The translations under genes were made by a program, and so were the position numbers. From an uncultured Acidobacteriota bacterium (lineage in GTDB: Bacteria; Acidobacteriota; Vicinamibacteria; Vicinamibacterales; CAVVIG01), in NCBI GenBank assembly GCA_902825985.1, contig CADEDC010000001.1, forward strand, positions 73,077 to 121,127: 48,051 nucleotides of DNA. The letters are read 5' to 3'. Shown piece by piece: positions 8,897 to 17,266 of this stretch. Every line of letters starts with the position of its first letter. Within the stretch, counting starts at the first letter, position 1. Below the pieces are notes generated by a model, which saw only the letters and a list, made by a program, of their open reading frames with translations, had not been told where the DNA came from and ran no database searches.

Positions 8897-10063
8897 ATGA
8901 AGGTGGCGATCGTCGGCTGGGGTTACGACGCCGCCGTCGCCGACGAGCAGGCGCTGCTGGAGTGCTACGACACTCTCACCGGCTGGTGCGACGCGCTGCG
9001 CACCGCCGGGGCCAGCCGGGTCAGCGTCGTCCAGCGCTTTCGCCGGACGACGACGGTGACCCGCGGCGGCGTCGACTACTACTTCTGTCGCGACGGCGCA
9101 GACGGCCGCCTGCCGTTCGGCACGGCATCGCCGTCCATGGCGGCACGGATCGCTGCGCTGGACGCCGACGTCGTGCACGTCAACGGTCTCGGCTTCGAGA
9201 TGCAGACCTGGTGGCTGCGGCAGCGGCTGCCGGAGCGGCCGGCGCTGGTCGTCCAGGATCATGCGAGCGGCCCGGCGCCGGCAGCCGCGACGTGGGCCGG
9301 CCGTGCCCGTCAGGCGCTGCGCCGCCGCGCGATGCGCGCTCCTGATGCGTTCCTGTTCACTGCGGCGGCGCAGGCCGACCCGTGGATTGCCGCCCGGCTG
9401 ATCGGGCGCGACCAGCGCGTCTGGGCGGTGCACGAAGCGAGCACCCGGATCGAGCCGATTGGAATCGACGACGCACGTCGGCTGACCGGAATCGGTGGCG
9501 TGCCGGCCATTCTCTGGGTCGGCCGTCTGAACGCCAACAAGGATCCGCTGTGCGTGCTCGACGCCTTCAGCCGGCTGCAGGCCGGCTGGCCGCGGGCCAC
9601 CTTGACCATGCTGTTCGGCGAGGCCGACCTGCTGGCGGAGGTCCAGAGGCGGGTGCACCGGGACGCTGCACTCACGGCTGCCGTGCGGCTGGTCGGGGCG
9701 GTTCCGCACCACGAAGTCGCCCGCTACTACAGCGCTGCCGACCTCTTCGTGCTCGGCAGCCATCACGAGAGCTGCGGCTATGCCGTGCTCGAAGCCTGCG
9801 CCTGTGGCGTGCCGCCGGCAGTGACCGACATTCCATCGTTCCGGATGCTGACCGGCGAAGGCGAGGTTGGACGGCTGTGGCCGGCAGGTGACGCGGCTGC
9901 CTGCGCCGCGGCGCTCGACAGCCTGGCGCGCAGCGTTGGGCCGCAGCAGCGCGCCCGCGTCCGGGCGCATTTTCAGCACGCGCTCAGCTGGCCGGCGGTC
10001 GGCCGGTCGGCGCTGATCGCGTACGACGCCATCGCCGACGATCGCCGCCGCCGGCGGCGTTGA
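8897..10063 (+). CDS. Glycosyltransferase family 4
   Basis: GT-B glycosyltransferase of 388 residues with ILWVGRLNANKDP at the start of the donor-binding domain and the conserved HESCGYAVLEACACGVP acidic region near the C-terminus. The start is placed at the ATG at 8897 (MKVAIVGWGYD), which gives the normal first beta-strand; an ATG nine codons upstream is in frame but adds a charged stretch without counterpart in the family. Divergent from the other glycosyltransferase. Together they could add two sugars to the product of the upstream cluster, but donor and acceptor specificity cannot be read. The C-terminus is a run of arginines. Confidence 0.86.
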   Translation: MKVAIVGWGYDAAVADEQALLECYDTLTGWCDALRTAGASRVSVVQRFRRTTTVTRGGVDYYFCRDGADGRLPFGTASPSMAARIAALDADVVHVNGLGFEMQTWWLRQRLPERPALVVQDHASGPAPAAATWAGRARQALRRRAMRAPDAFLFTAAAQADPWIAARLIGRDQRVWAVHEASTRIEPIGIDDARRLTGIGGVPAILWVGRLNANKDPLCVLDAFSRLQAGWPRATLTMLFGEADLLAEVQRRVHRDAALTAAVRLVGAVPHHEVARYYSAADLFVLGSHHESCGYAVLEACACGVPPAVTDIPSFRMLTGEGEVGRLWPAGDAAACAAALDSLARSVGPQQRARVRAHFQHALSWPAVGRSALIAYDAIADDRRRRRR

Positions 10064-10089
10064 CCGCCGGCCGACCGCCGCAAACCGCG

Positions 10090-10122
10090 TGATACACTGG
10101 CCGGCGGTGTGCAGGAGGGCGA
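10090..10122 (+). promoter_or_regulatory. Extended -10 promoter and ribosome site before the hydrolase trio
   Basis: TGATACACT (10090-10098) is an extended -10 element. An AGGAGG at 10113-10118 lies where a leader would carry its ribosome site. The only in-frame initiator-like codon right after it is CTG at 10123, four bases downstream; the first normal start codon in frame is the GTG at 10192. The arrangement suggests that the trio has its own promoter and perhaps a CTG start. Confidence 0.5.
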
Positions 10123-10191
10123 CTGGCGAACGCTTCGCAGGTCTTCGAACAGGGCGGTGGCAAGCTCGTTGACGAAATTTCCGGCGCCGAC

Positions 10192-10929
10192 GTGCCGCGA
10201 CATCTCGTCTTTCTGCACGGCTGGGGCCTGACGCGCGAGAGTCTGCGCGGCATCGGCATCCTGTTCCAGCAGTCATTCCGCGTCCATCTCATCGACCTGC
10301 CCGGTTTCGGCGAGGCACCGCCGCCTCCCGCCGACTGGGACACCGTCTCGTACGCCGACCTCGTCGAACACTACCTCGCGACGCTGCTGCCGGGGACCAT
10401 CGTTCTCGTCGGCCACTCGTTCGGCGGCCGGGTCGCGTTGCGCATCGCCGCCCGCCGGCAGACGTATCTGGCTGGCGTCGCGCTGCTCGGTGTCCCGGGG
10501 CTGCCGGCGCGCGGCTGGTCCCGCGCCCGGCTCAGGCGGTCCGGCATCCGCTGGCTGCGACGCGTACTCACGATGATGCGGCCGATCACCGGCGACCGCC
10601 CGCTCGCCTGGCACACGGCGCGTTTCGGCTCCCGCGACTATCGCGCCGCCGGACCGCTGCGCACGCTCCTCGTGCGGACCGTGAACGAAGACCTGAGCGA
10701 CAGCGCCAGACAGGCGGCGTGTCCGTTCCTGCTCGTCTACGGCACCGACGACACCGAGACGCCGCCGTGGCTCGGCTTCGCCTACCGCGACCTGATGCCC
10801 GGCCGGGCGACGCTCGATCTGCTGCCGCACAAGGACCACCATCTCTACGGCGGGACGGGTGCGCACCTGTGCGCCTTCAAGATCCGTCAGTGGCTCGGCA
10901 CGCTGGCGCAGGTGCCGGATGTCCACTGA
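10192..10929 (+). CDS. Alpha/beta hydrolase
   Basis: Alpha/beta-hydrolase of 245 residues (from the GTG at 10192) in the BioH/esterase style. The oxyanion-hole segment is LVFLHGWG (5-12); the nucleophile elbow is GHSFGG with Ser76; the acid is Asp186 or Asp187 in YGTDDTE; the base is His216 or His217 in KDHHLYG. No signal peptide. It could be an esterase, thioesterase or amidase; the substrate is not evident. The start is doubtful: the frame is open back to 10093, and a consensus ribosome site precedes a CTG at 10123, which would add 23 residues. Its stop overlaps the Mur ligase start by 11 nt, so the two are translationally coupled. Confidence 0.85.
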   Translation: MPRHLVFLHGWGLTRESLRGIGILFQQSFRVHLIDLPGFGEAPPPPADWDTVSYADLVEHYLATLLPGTIVLVGHSFGGRVALRIAARRQTYLAGVALLGVPGLPARGWSRARLRRSGIRWLRRVLTMMRPITGDRPLAWHTARFGSRDYRAAGPLRTLLVRTVNEDLSDSARQAACPFLLVYGTDDTETPPWLGFAYRDLMPGRATLDLLPHKDHHLYGGTGAHLCAFKIRQWLGTLAQVPDVH

Positions 10930-12538
10930 CCTGAGCCTCTGGGCCGTGCCGGTCGCTGCCGTCCAGGTGGTCCTCGGCTGGCGCCGGTTGCTCGCCTACC
11001 TGCGCTACTACCAGCAGGAAGGCTATGACGCCACCCGCTTCCTGGTCTGGACCGGTGTCCGGCCGCTGACCGACCCGGCGTTCTGGGTCGCCGCCGCGGC
11101 CGCCTGGCTCACCGGCGGCAGCGGGCTCAGCGCGCCGTTCTTCGTCGTCGCGGCGGCGGCGCTCGCGATCGGCCAGCCCGATCCGCGGACCTCCGGCAAG
11201 ATCACATTGAAGATGACGTGGCGTGCGACCCGCATCGCGGCCGTGACTGCGGTGCTCGCCGTCGCGGTGTGGTTCGCCTGGGTCGCGGTGGACGCTTCCG
11301 GCCTGCGCGCCCTGTTCGTCGCGTCCGCGATCAGCGTCGTCGTCATGCCGGTGCTGCTGGTGATTGGCAACGCCCTGCTGATGCCCTACGAAGCCGCGGT
11401 CCAGCGTGGCTATCGGCGTGATGCCACCGACCTGCTGCATCGCGTGCAGCCGTTCGTTGTCGGCATCACCGGCAGCTACGGCAAGAGCAGCGCCAAGGCG
11501 ATGCTGGCGCATCTGCTGCAGTTCGCGTCGCCGACGCTGGCCGCCACCGGCAGCATCAACACGGTCATGGGGCTGACGCGGCACATCCGCGAGCAGCTGG
11601 TCTTCGGCCACGAATTCATGGTGGTCGAGATGGGCGCCTACGGCATCGGGTCGATTCGCCGGCTGTGCGAGTTCGCGCCGCCGCACGCGGCGCTTGTGAC
11701 GGCGGTCGGCGACATGCATCTCGAGCGGTTCGGCTCGCTCGAGAACATCTTCCTGGCGAAACGCGAACTGGCCGAAGCACTGCCTGCCGGTGGCATCCTG
11801 GTGGTCAACGCCGACAGCCCGAACGCGTTGCGCCTGGCGCGTACCGTCCCGGATCGCCGTGTCTGGCTGTACGGCGAACGGTCGTCGGAGGCGCTTGACA
11901 CGCGGCTGGAACGGGTGGCGTTCACGAAGCAGGGAACGTCGTTCGTCCTGCGGACGAAGACGGCGGAGTACGAGTGCTTCACGCCGATACATGGCCGGCC
12001 GATCGTCCTCAACCTCGCCGGGGCGTTCACCATCGCCACCGCGCTGGGATTGAATCCCGAGGTGGCGGTCGCCGCATTCCGCACGCTGCGTCCGGTGTCG
12101 AATCGCCTGGAGGTCGTCGAGGATCGTGGCATCACGTGGATTCGCGACGCCTACAACTCGAACCAGTACGGCTTCCGCGCCGCGCTCGAGGTGGCCGCGG
12201 CGCTGCCCGCCACCTCGCGCGTGCTGGTGACGCCGGGCGTCATCGAGCTCGGTGCGACCCAGGCGGCCGTGAACGCGCAGCTGTCGAAGGAGGCGGCCGC
12301 CGTCTGCGACCACACGCTGGTGGTCTCCGAGACGAACCGCGCGGCTTTCATCGACGGACATCGCGCCGTCGGTCGCGAAGACCGGCTCGTCACCGTCGCC
12401 AGCCGCTCGGAAGCGTTCCGCTGGCTCCGGGAGCACGTCGCCGAGGGAGGCCTCGTCGTGCTCGAAAACGATCTGCCCGATCTCTACGAACATGCCGACG
12501 GTGTCTTCTGGCCCGGGCGTGCGGGAGGTTCGCGATGA
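10919..12538 (+). CDS. MurF-like Mur ligase with N-terminal membrane domain
   Basis: Mur-ligase-family enzyme of 539 residues. Residues 1 to about 160 are hydrophobic, with several predicted membrane segments (near 52-66, 72-86, 105-125, 131-153), which standard MurF lacks. The ATP-binding loop GITGSYGKSS is at 182-191, followed by the central domain (VVEMGAYGIGSI) and the C-terminal ligase domain (SNRLEVVEDRG, DAYNSN). The fold ligates an amino acid or peptide to a carboxylate with ATP. The upstream overlap with a hydrolase and the 4-nt overlap with a Ddl-like gene suggest a dedicated membrane-bound ligation module rather than the housekeeping murF, which normally sits in a dcw cluster. Substrate not established. 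Confidence 0.85.
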   Translation: MSTDLSLWAVPVAAVQVVLGWRRLLAYLRYYQQEGYDATRFLVWTGVRPLTDPAFWVAAAAAWLTGGSGLSAPFFVVAAAALAIGQPDPRTSGKITLKMTWRATRIAAVTAVLAVAVWFAWVAVDASGLRALFVASAISVVVMPVLLVIGNALLMPYEAAVQRGYRRDATDLLHRVQPFVVGITGSYGKSSAKAMLAHLLQFASPTLAATGSINTVMGLTRHIREQLVFGHEFMVVEMGAYGIGSIRRLCEFAPPHAALVTAVGDMHLERFGSLENIFLAKRELAEALPAGGILVVNADSPNALRLARTVPDRRVWLYGERSSEALDTRLERVAFTKQGTSFVLRTKTAEYECFTPIHGRPIVLNLAGAFTIATALGLNPEVAVAAFRTLRPVSNRLEVVEDRGITWIRDAYNSNQYGFRAALEVAAALPATSRVLVTPGVIELGATQAAVNAQLSKEAAAVCDHTLVVSETNRAAFIDGHRAVGREDRLVTVASRSEAFRWLREHVAEGGLVVLENDLPDLYEHADGVFWPGRAGGSR

Positions 12539-13740
12539 ACCCGGCACCCACGCGCGGTCGGGCGCCGCGCGTCACTGCCGTGCTGTTCGGCGGCCGTTCG
12601 CTGGAGCACGACGTCTCGATTGTCAGCGGGCTGCAGATCGTCCATGCCCTCGACCCGGAGCACTGCGCGGCGCTGCCGGTCTACATCGATCAACAGCTGC
12701 GGTGGTGGGTCGGTGACGACCTGTGGCACACCGAGTCGTTCAAGCGCGGTGGCCCCGATCGGGCGCGGTTGACCGAAGTGCAGCTCGCGCCGGGGTTCGG
12801 GGTGTCTGCCCTGGTGCCGGTCGGCGCCGCCGGCGCGCTGGCGCGCGATCCGATAGCGGTCGACGTCTTCCTGCCGATCCTGCACGGCACCTACGGGGAA
12901 GATGGCGCGATTCAGGGTGTGCTCGAGGTCGCCGGCTGCGCCTATGTCGGCTGCGGCGTGACCGCCTCCGCCCTCGGCATGAACAAGCGGCTCACCAAGG
13001 TGCTGGCCGCTCAGGCGCAGGTGCCGGTCGTGCCCTGGCTGTCGTGTGAGCGGGCAGTGCTCGACCGCGGTCCCGGATGGATGCGCGATCTCCCGGCGCA
13101 GGTCGAACGGACGTTCGGCTGGCCGGTGATCGTCAAGCCGTGCAATCTGGGTTCGAGTGCCGGCGTGTCGACCGCCTCGTCGGCCGCCGATGTGGTCTCG
13201 GGCCTCTTGCGGGTGTTCGAGTACGACGTCGAGGCGCTCATCGAACCGTTCATCAAGAATCGGCTCGAGCTCAACGTCGCCGTCGCCGGCCTCGATGAAC
13301 CGGTCGCCTCGGTGTCGGAGATGCCCGCGACCTCGACCGCCTCGATTCTCAGCTTCGGTGAGAAGTACAAGCGCGAAGGTGGGAAGAGCGTCGGCTCGAG
13401 TCAGGGAATGGCCGGGGCGCTTCGCGTGCTCGATCCGCAAGACCTGCCGGAAGAGCTGCGCCGACGGGCCCAGGGTCATGCCACCACCGTGTTCAGGGCG
13501 CTGGGCTGCGAAGGGATCTCGCGAATCGATTTCCTGATCGATGCCGATGACGGGTCGCTCTACTTCAACGAGATCAACACCCTGCCCGGCTCGCTGGCGT
13601 TCTACTTGTGGTCGGCGGCGCCACACTACTGGACCATCACCGAATTGCTCAGCCGTCTCATCGCGCGGGCCGAACGGGTGCGGGCGATGAAGCGCGGCCT
13701 GCAGCGGCAGCCGCCACCCGACCTGCAGCTGTTCAACTAG
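12535..13740 (+). CDS. D-alanine-D-alanine-ligase-like ATP-grasp enzyme
   Basis: ATP-grasp ligase of 401 residues in the Ddl/Van family. The start AVLFGGRSLEHDVS, HGTYGEDGAIQG, MNKRLTK and VIVKPCNLGSSAGV are canonical. The Mg and substrate region reads FNEINTLPGSLAFYLW, where housekeeping Ddl has a VNEVNT-PG-(M/F)T-SHS type segment, and the omega-loop region (EKYKREGGKS) also differs. The second substrate may therefore not be D-alanine. The ATG at 12535 overlaps the Mur ligase stop by 4 nt and has a GGGAGG ribosome site. With the MurF-like partner it could make a dipeptide that the partner attaches (inference by analogy with Ddl and MurF). A GC-rich inverted repeat follows the stop. Confidence 0.86.
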   Translation: MNPAPTRGRAPRVTAVLFGGRSLEHDVSIVSGLQIVHALDPEHCAALPVYIDQQLRWWVGDDLWHTESFKRGGPDRARLTEVQLAPGFGVSALVPVGAAGALARDPIAVDVFLPILHGTYGEDGAIQGVLEVAGCAYVGCGVTASALGMNKRLTKVLAAQAQVPVVPWLSCERAVLDRGPGWMRDLPAQVERTFGWPVIVKPCNLGSSAGVSTASSAADVVSGLLRVFEYDVEALIEPFIKNRLELNVAVAGLDEPVASVSEMPATSTASILSFGEKYKREGGKSVGSSQGMAGALRVLDPQDLPEELRRRAQGHATTVFRALGCEGISRIDFLIDADDGSLYFNEINTLPGSLAFYLWSAAPHYWTITELLSRLIARAERVRAMKRGLQRQPPPDLQLFN

Positions 13741-13755
13741 GCGCCGGGCCAACCG

Positions 13756-13780
13756 GGCCGGCCGGCGCGCCCGACCGGCC
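13756..13780 (+). terminator. Possible terminator hairpin after the ligase genes
   Basis: GGCCGG at 13756-13761 pairs with CCGGCC at 13775-13780 around a 13-base loop that itself contains GGCGCGCC. There is no T-run, so intrinsic termination is uncertain. Confidence 0.3.
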
Positions 13781-13801
13781 GTGTCCGGTACGCATCATGT
13801 A

Positions 13802-13842
13802 ACACCCGCTCACGCGTCACACCTGATCACGCGGTTGACACC
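13802..13842. repeat. Three spaced ACACC boxes, imperfect 17-19 bp repeat
   Basis: ACACC occurs at 13802, 13819 and 13838. The first two units share a longer form, ACACC followed by a few bases and TCACGCG. The spacing (17 and 19 bp) places them on nearly one DNA face over two turns. They lie about 130 bp before a gene for a sigma-54-activator-like protein, so they may be operator sites; no regulator is identified. Confidence 0.45.
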
Positions 13843-13969
13843 TGCCTCGCCCGGACGGCCGGGATGCCGGCGTGAAACGGTCGGGCTGTCCGTGGCACCA
13901 GCTGATGAATGCCTCGACGCCGCCCGTTCCACGCAGTGTGCGGATGCCGCGGATCTGAAAGGCCGGACC

Positions 13970-14482
13970 ATGCATGAGACTGTTGCGGAAACCGCCCGGA
14001 CGGAGATGGGCATGCAGCTCCCCAGGCGGGAGCGTCACGCGCTTGGCGCCGGCGGCCCACCGTCCCGGGTCGTGACCCACACGTTCGACGTCGAGGAACT
14101 GCTCGCTTCCACCTGGCTCGGCGTGCTCGCGACTGGCAGTTCCCGTCCCAACGTCCTCATTCAGTGTCCCGCGTCGAAGATCGCCGCCCTCACCGACCGC
14201 CTCGCGGCCTGGGCGATCCACCCGTGTGCCGTCTGCACCGTGTCAAGCGGGAGGCTGCGTCTGCCGGCGGCTCCCGGCGGAACGCTGTTGACCCACGACC
14301 TGGCGGCGCTGACGGTGGCGCAGCAGATCGAGCTGTTCGACTGGATCGCCGGGGACGGGGGCCGGACCCAGGTGGTTGGCATCACCAGCGTCGCGTTGGG
14401 GTCTCGGGTTGAGGCGGGACACTTCCTGCAGGCGCTCTTCTGCCGCCTGAACATCGTCCAGGCACGCGCCGCGGCCGATTGA
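13970..14482 (+). CDS. Degenerate sigma-54-activator-like (AAA+ remnant) protein
   Basis: Small protein of 170 residues. Its middle and end resemble the core of sigma-54 activator AAA+ domains but without the working parts: GGTLLTHDLAAL (103-114) sits where GTLFLDEI-type Walker B occurs, and FLQALFCRLNIV (152-163) matches the LYYRLNV-type sensor region. I see no Walker A loop and no GAFTGA loop, so it should neither hydrolyse ATP nor engage sigma-54. The ATG at 13970 has an AAAGG upstream and gives the conserved part; the frame is open another 63 codons upstream with unconserved-looking sequence. It is convergent with the hybrid kinase. A regulatory binding role is possible; function unknown. 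Confidence 0.6.
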   Translation: MHETVAETARTEMGMQLPRRERHALGAGGPPSRVVTHTFDVEELLASTWLGVLATGSSRPNVLIQCPASKIAALTDRLAAWAIHPCAVCTVSSGRLRLPAAPGGTLLTHDLAALTVAQQIELFDWIAGDGGRTQVVGITSVALGSRVEAGHFLQALFCRLNIVQARAAAD

Positions 14483-14503
14483 TCCGGGTGGACGGGCGAG
14501 CGG

Positions 14504-17200
14504 CTACCGGCTGCCGACCGGCGACTGGTGCAATCGGGCGACGGCGTCGGCCAGGACGTGTGGCTGCACCGGCTTCGCCAGGTGCAGCTGGAAGCCTGAC
14601 GTCAGCGCCCGTGCCCGCTCGTCTTCGCTCGCCGAGGCGGTGACGGCCGCCGCGGGAATCGCCGCATAGGTGCTGTCGGCCTGTTGCCGGATGCCCTGAA
14701 TCAGTGCGTAGCCGTCGGTTCCCGGCATGGCGATGTCTGACAGCAGCACGTCGAAGGGCTGGGCATCGAGCATGGCGATGGCGTCCGAGGCCGATGGGAC
14801 GGTCGCGACCGATGCCCCGCACGCCTCGAGTGCCGAACTCATGACCTCGCGCGCATCCGGCTCGTCGTCGACCAGCAGGACCCGGATGCCGCGCAGCATC
14901 TCCGGATCGGTCCGGTGGTCCTCGCCGGCCTGTTGAGCCTTCTTGACATCGGGCAGGGCCTGCCGCGCCGCGACGACCGGCAGCGACACGGTGAATGTCG
15001 CGCCGCGCCCCGGCCCGTCGCTGTGCGCCGTCACGCGGCCGTTCTGGGCCTCGACCAGATGCTTGGCGATGAAGAGACCCAGGCCGAGGCCGCCGACGCT
15101 GCGCGCCATGGTGCTGTCGGCCTGACGAAACCGCTCGAAGACATGCGGCAGGAAGGCCGCCTCGATGCCGGCGCCGGTGTCGGTGACGCTGACGTCGACG
15201 CGCTCGCCGACCACGGCCATCGCCACCGTGATGTGGCCGCCGCCCGGGGTGAATTTCACCGCGTTCGACAGCACGTTCAGAAAGACCTGTTCCAGCCGTC
15301 GCGGGTCGGCGAACACGGTGACACCCGGCGGCGGCATCACCCGCACGTCGACCCCCTTGGCTTCCGCCAGCGGCAGGATGGCTTCGACGGCGCCGCGCAC
15401 GTGCTCGCCGAGGTCCAGCCGATCCGGATCGAGCGGGGCCCGGCCGGCGACGATGCGCGACACGTCGAGCAGTTCTTCGATGAGGTGCGCCTGGCGGGTC
15501 GCGTTGTTGAAGATCGCTTCGATGGCGCGACGGCTGCGCGGCACGTCGAGCGATCCGTTGCGCAGCATCGACGCCCATCCGAGCATCGCGTTGAGCGGCG
15601 TCCTGAGCTCGTGGGACACGGTCGACAGGAACTCGTCCTTCGATCGGTTCGCCTCTTCCGCCACGCTGCGCGCCGCCTGCGCCGATTCGTACAACCGCGC
15701 GCGGTCCAAGGCCTGGCCGCAGTGCTGCGCCACCGAGACCAGCAACGCCGAATAGCCGGGGTCGAAATTGACCGGCGCGGTGAAATGGAAGGCGAGTACG
15801 CCCATCACGGCGTTGTCGATGATGAGCGGCAGGGCCGCCGCCGACGCATAGCCGCCGTCGGCGGACAGATTCGACGAGATGGGGTAGAGCTTCTGCAGAT
15901 CGGCGAAGGTCGAGACCAGCACCGGCTCGCGGCTCCTGACCGCCGCGGTCGACAGCAGTGCCGGATCGGCCGAGTAGCGCTTCCAGCGCTCCGCAATCGT
16001 GCGTGGATAGTCCTCGGCGTAGAGTGTCTCGAACTCCCGGCCGCCGTCCACCAGCACCGCCACCGACGCCGCTGACGCGCCGACGACCGCCTTGCCCTGG
16101 CGCACGATCACCTTCGCGACGGCGTTCACCGTGATCGCCTCGGACAGCCCGGCGCTCAGTTCGTACAGGCGATTGGTCCGCGCCGCGAGGCCGCGGTATT
16201 GCGCTTCGCTGTCGCGCAGCTGCTCCTCGACCCGCTGGCGCTCGCGCAGCTCGAGATCGGCGCGCGAACGGAAGTCCTCGGCATCAGCGCGCGCCCGCTC
16301 GGTCATCTCGTACAGCCGTGCGCGTTCGAGCGCCTGCCCGGTCCGGCTGCCGGCCATCAGCAGGAACTGATGCTCGTCGCCGGCGAACATCCGCGCCCGA
16401 TCGAACAGCAGCACGACGGCCGCGACCGCCCGATTGGCGCGCACCAGCGGAACGATGACGGCCGATTCGTAGCCCGCCGTCAGCGGATCCTGGGCACGAT
16501 CGGTGTAGCGCTGCTCGCCCGCATACAGGCTTTCGACGATGACGAGTTCGTGGCGCCGCATGGCGTCGGCGACCGGCGTGTGCAGACTGAGGGGTACGGT
16601 GACGTCCCCGCTCTGGATGTGCGGTCCGGTGCCGACCGTTGCCGCGTACGAGTAGTTGAATCCTTCATCGGTGACGACCGCGAAGCCGCCGGCCGCCGCA
16701 TCCACGGCATGCAGCAGCTCGACGATGCAGGCGTGCATCACTTCATCCGGTGTGTTGGCCCGCGACAGCGCCGAAGTCAGGTCCTGTAGGTGCGCCGTAT
16801 GCTGCAGCAGGCGTTCGGCCTCGGCGCGCGCGTCACGGTCGGACAACGCCTGACGGCGAAGCCGCCGCATGGAGAGACTGATCAGGATGCCGGTGAGGAT
16901 GAACAGGCTGAGCGCGACCAGGTCGCCCGGCTGCCGCGTGGCGAACGCGAACGAGTAGCGAGGCTCGATGAAGAAATAGGTGCCGGCCACCGTCGCGGTG
17001 AGGGTGGCCAGCAGGCCCGGACCGGAACCGCCCGTCCAGGCGGCGGCAGCCACCGCCGCGGAAAACACGGCGAGTGGAAACCGATCGCCGAAAATCGGCT
17101 GTAGCGCCGCCTGAACCAGCCCGGCCACACCGCAGGTGACGAGCGCGAGCGTGTAGCCGACGTACAGCGGATGCGCTGGACGGTCGTCTGGACTCGTCAT
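14504..17200 (-). CDS. Hybrid histidine kinase with DUF4118, two GAF domains and receiver
   Basis: Sensor kinase of 898 residues. Residues about 12-115 form a KdpD-like DUF4118 four-helix membrane domain; GAF domains lie near 140-295 and 345-505; HisKA has FLSTVSHELRTPLN with the phospho-accepting His530; the HATPase has an N box (NVLSNAVKFTP, Asn646), DTGAGI and GGLGLGL; the C-terminal receiver has Asp822 (LLSDIAMPG) and the conserved Lys876 (LAKPV). It should phosphorylate its own receiver. No separate response regulator is adjacent. The ATG at 17200 is preferred for its GGAGAGG; a TTG five codons upstream is the alternative. It is 66 nt downstream of the ACT-domain gene on the same strand. 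Confidence 0.9.
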   Translation of the reverse strand: MTSPDDRPAHPLYVGYTLALVTCGVAGLVQAALQPIFGDRFPLAVFSAAVAAAAWTGGSGPGLLATLTATVAGTYFFIEPRYSFAFATRQPGDLVALSLFILTGILISLSMRRLRRQALSDRDARAEAERLLQHTAHLQDLTSALSRANTPDEVMHACIVELLHAVDAAAGGFAVVTDEGFNYSYAATVGTGPHIQSGDVTVPLSLHTPVADAMRRHELVIVESLYAGEQRYTDRAQDPLTAGYESAVIVPLVRANRAVAAVVLLFDRARMFAGDEHQFLLMAGSRTGQALERARLYEMTERARADAEDFRSRADLELRERQRVEEQLRDSEAQYRGLAARTNRLYELSAGLSEAITVNAVAKVIVRQGKAVVGASAASVAVLVDGGREFETLYAEDYPRTIAERWKRYSADPALLSTAAVRSREPVLVSTFADLQKLYPISSNLSADGGYASAAALPLIIDNAVMGVLAFHFTAPVNFDPGYSALLVSVAQHCGQALDRARLYESAQAARSVAEEANRSKDEFLSTVSHELRTPLNAMLGWASMLRNGSLDVPRSRRAIEAIFNNATRQAHLIEELLDVSRIVAGRAPLDPDRLDLGEHVRGAVEAILPLAEAKGVDVRVMPPPGVTVFADPRRLEQVFLNVLSNAVKFTPGGGHITVAMAVVGERVDVSVTDTGAGIEAAFLPHVFERFRQADSTMARSVGGLGLGLFIAKHLVEAQNGRVTAHSDGPGRGATFTVSLPVVAARQALPDVKKAQQAGEDHRTDPEMLRGIRVLLVDDEPDAREVMSSALEACGASVATVPSASDAIAMLDAQPFDVLLSDIAMPGTDGYALIQGIRQQADSTYAAIPAAAVTASASEDERARALTSGFQLHLAKPVQPHVLADAVARLHQSPVGSR

Positions 17201-17266
17201 GGGCCTCTCCGTCAAGTAGAACCGACCGCGGGCCAGGCACGTCCCATCACGAGCCTGCGCGTGACT

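Noticed and set aside
7740..10063. Two adjacent glycosyltransferases as a gene duplication
   Set aside because: They are divergent in orientation, and their sequences differ widely outside the general GT4 motifs; no recent duplication is evident.
10877..12547. Minus-strand frame of over 550 codons opposite the Mur ligase
   Set aside because: Composition is Arg/His/Gln-rich without motifs, a normal artefact of high-GC codon use; the plus strand has clear Mur motifs and overlaps with both neighbours.
13835..13863. TTGACA at 13835 as a -35 element before the sigma-54-like gene
   Set aside because: No acceptable -10 lies 15-19 bp downstream; the hexamer overlaps the ACACC repeat instead.
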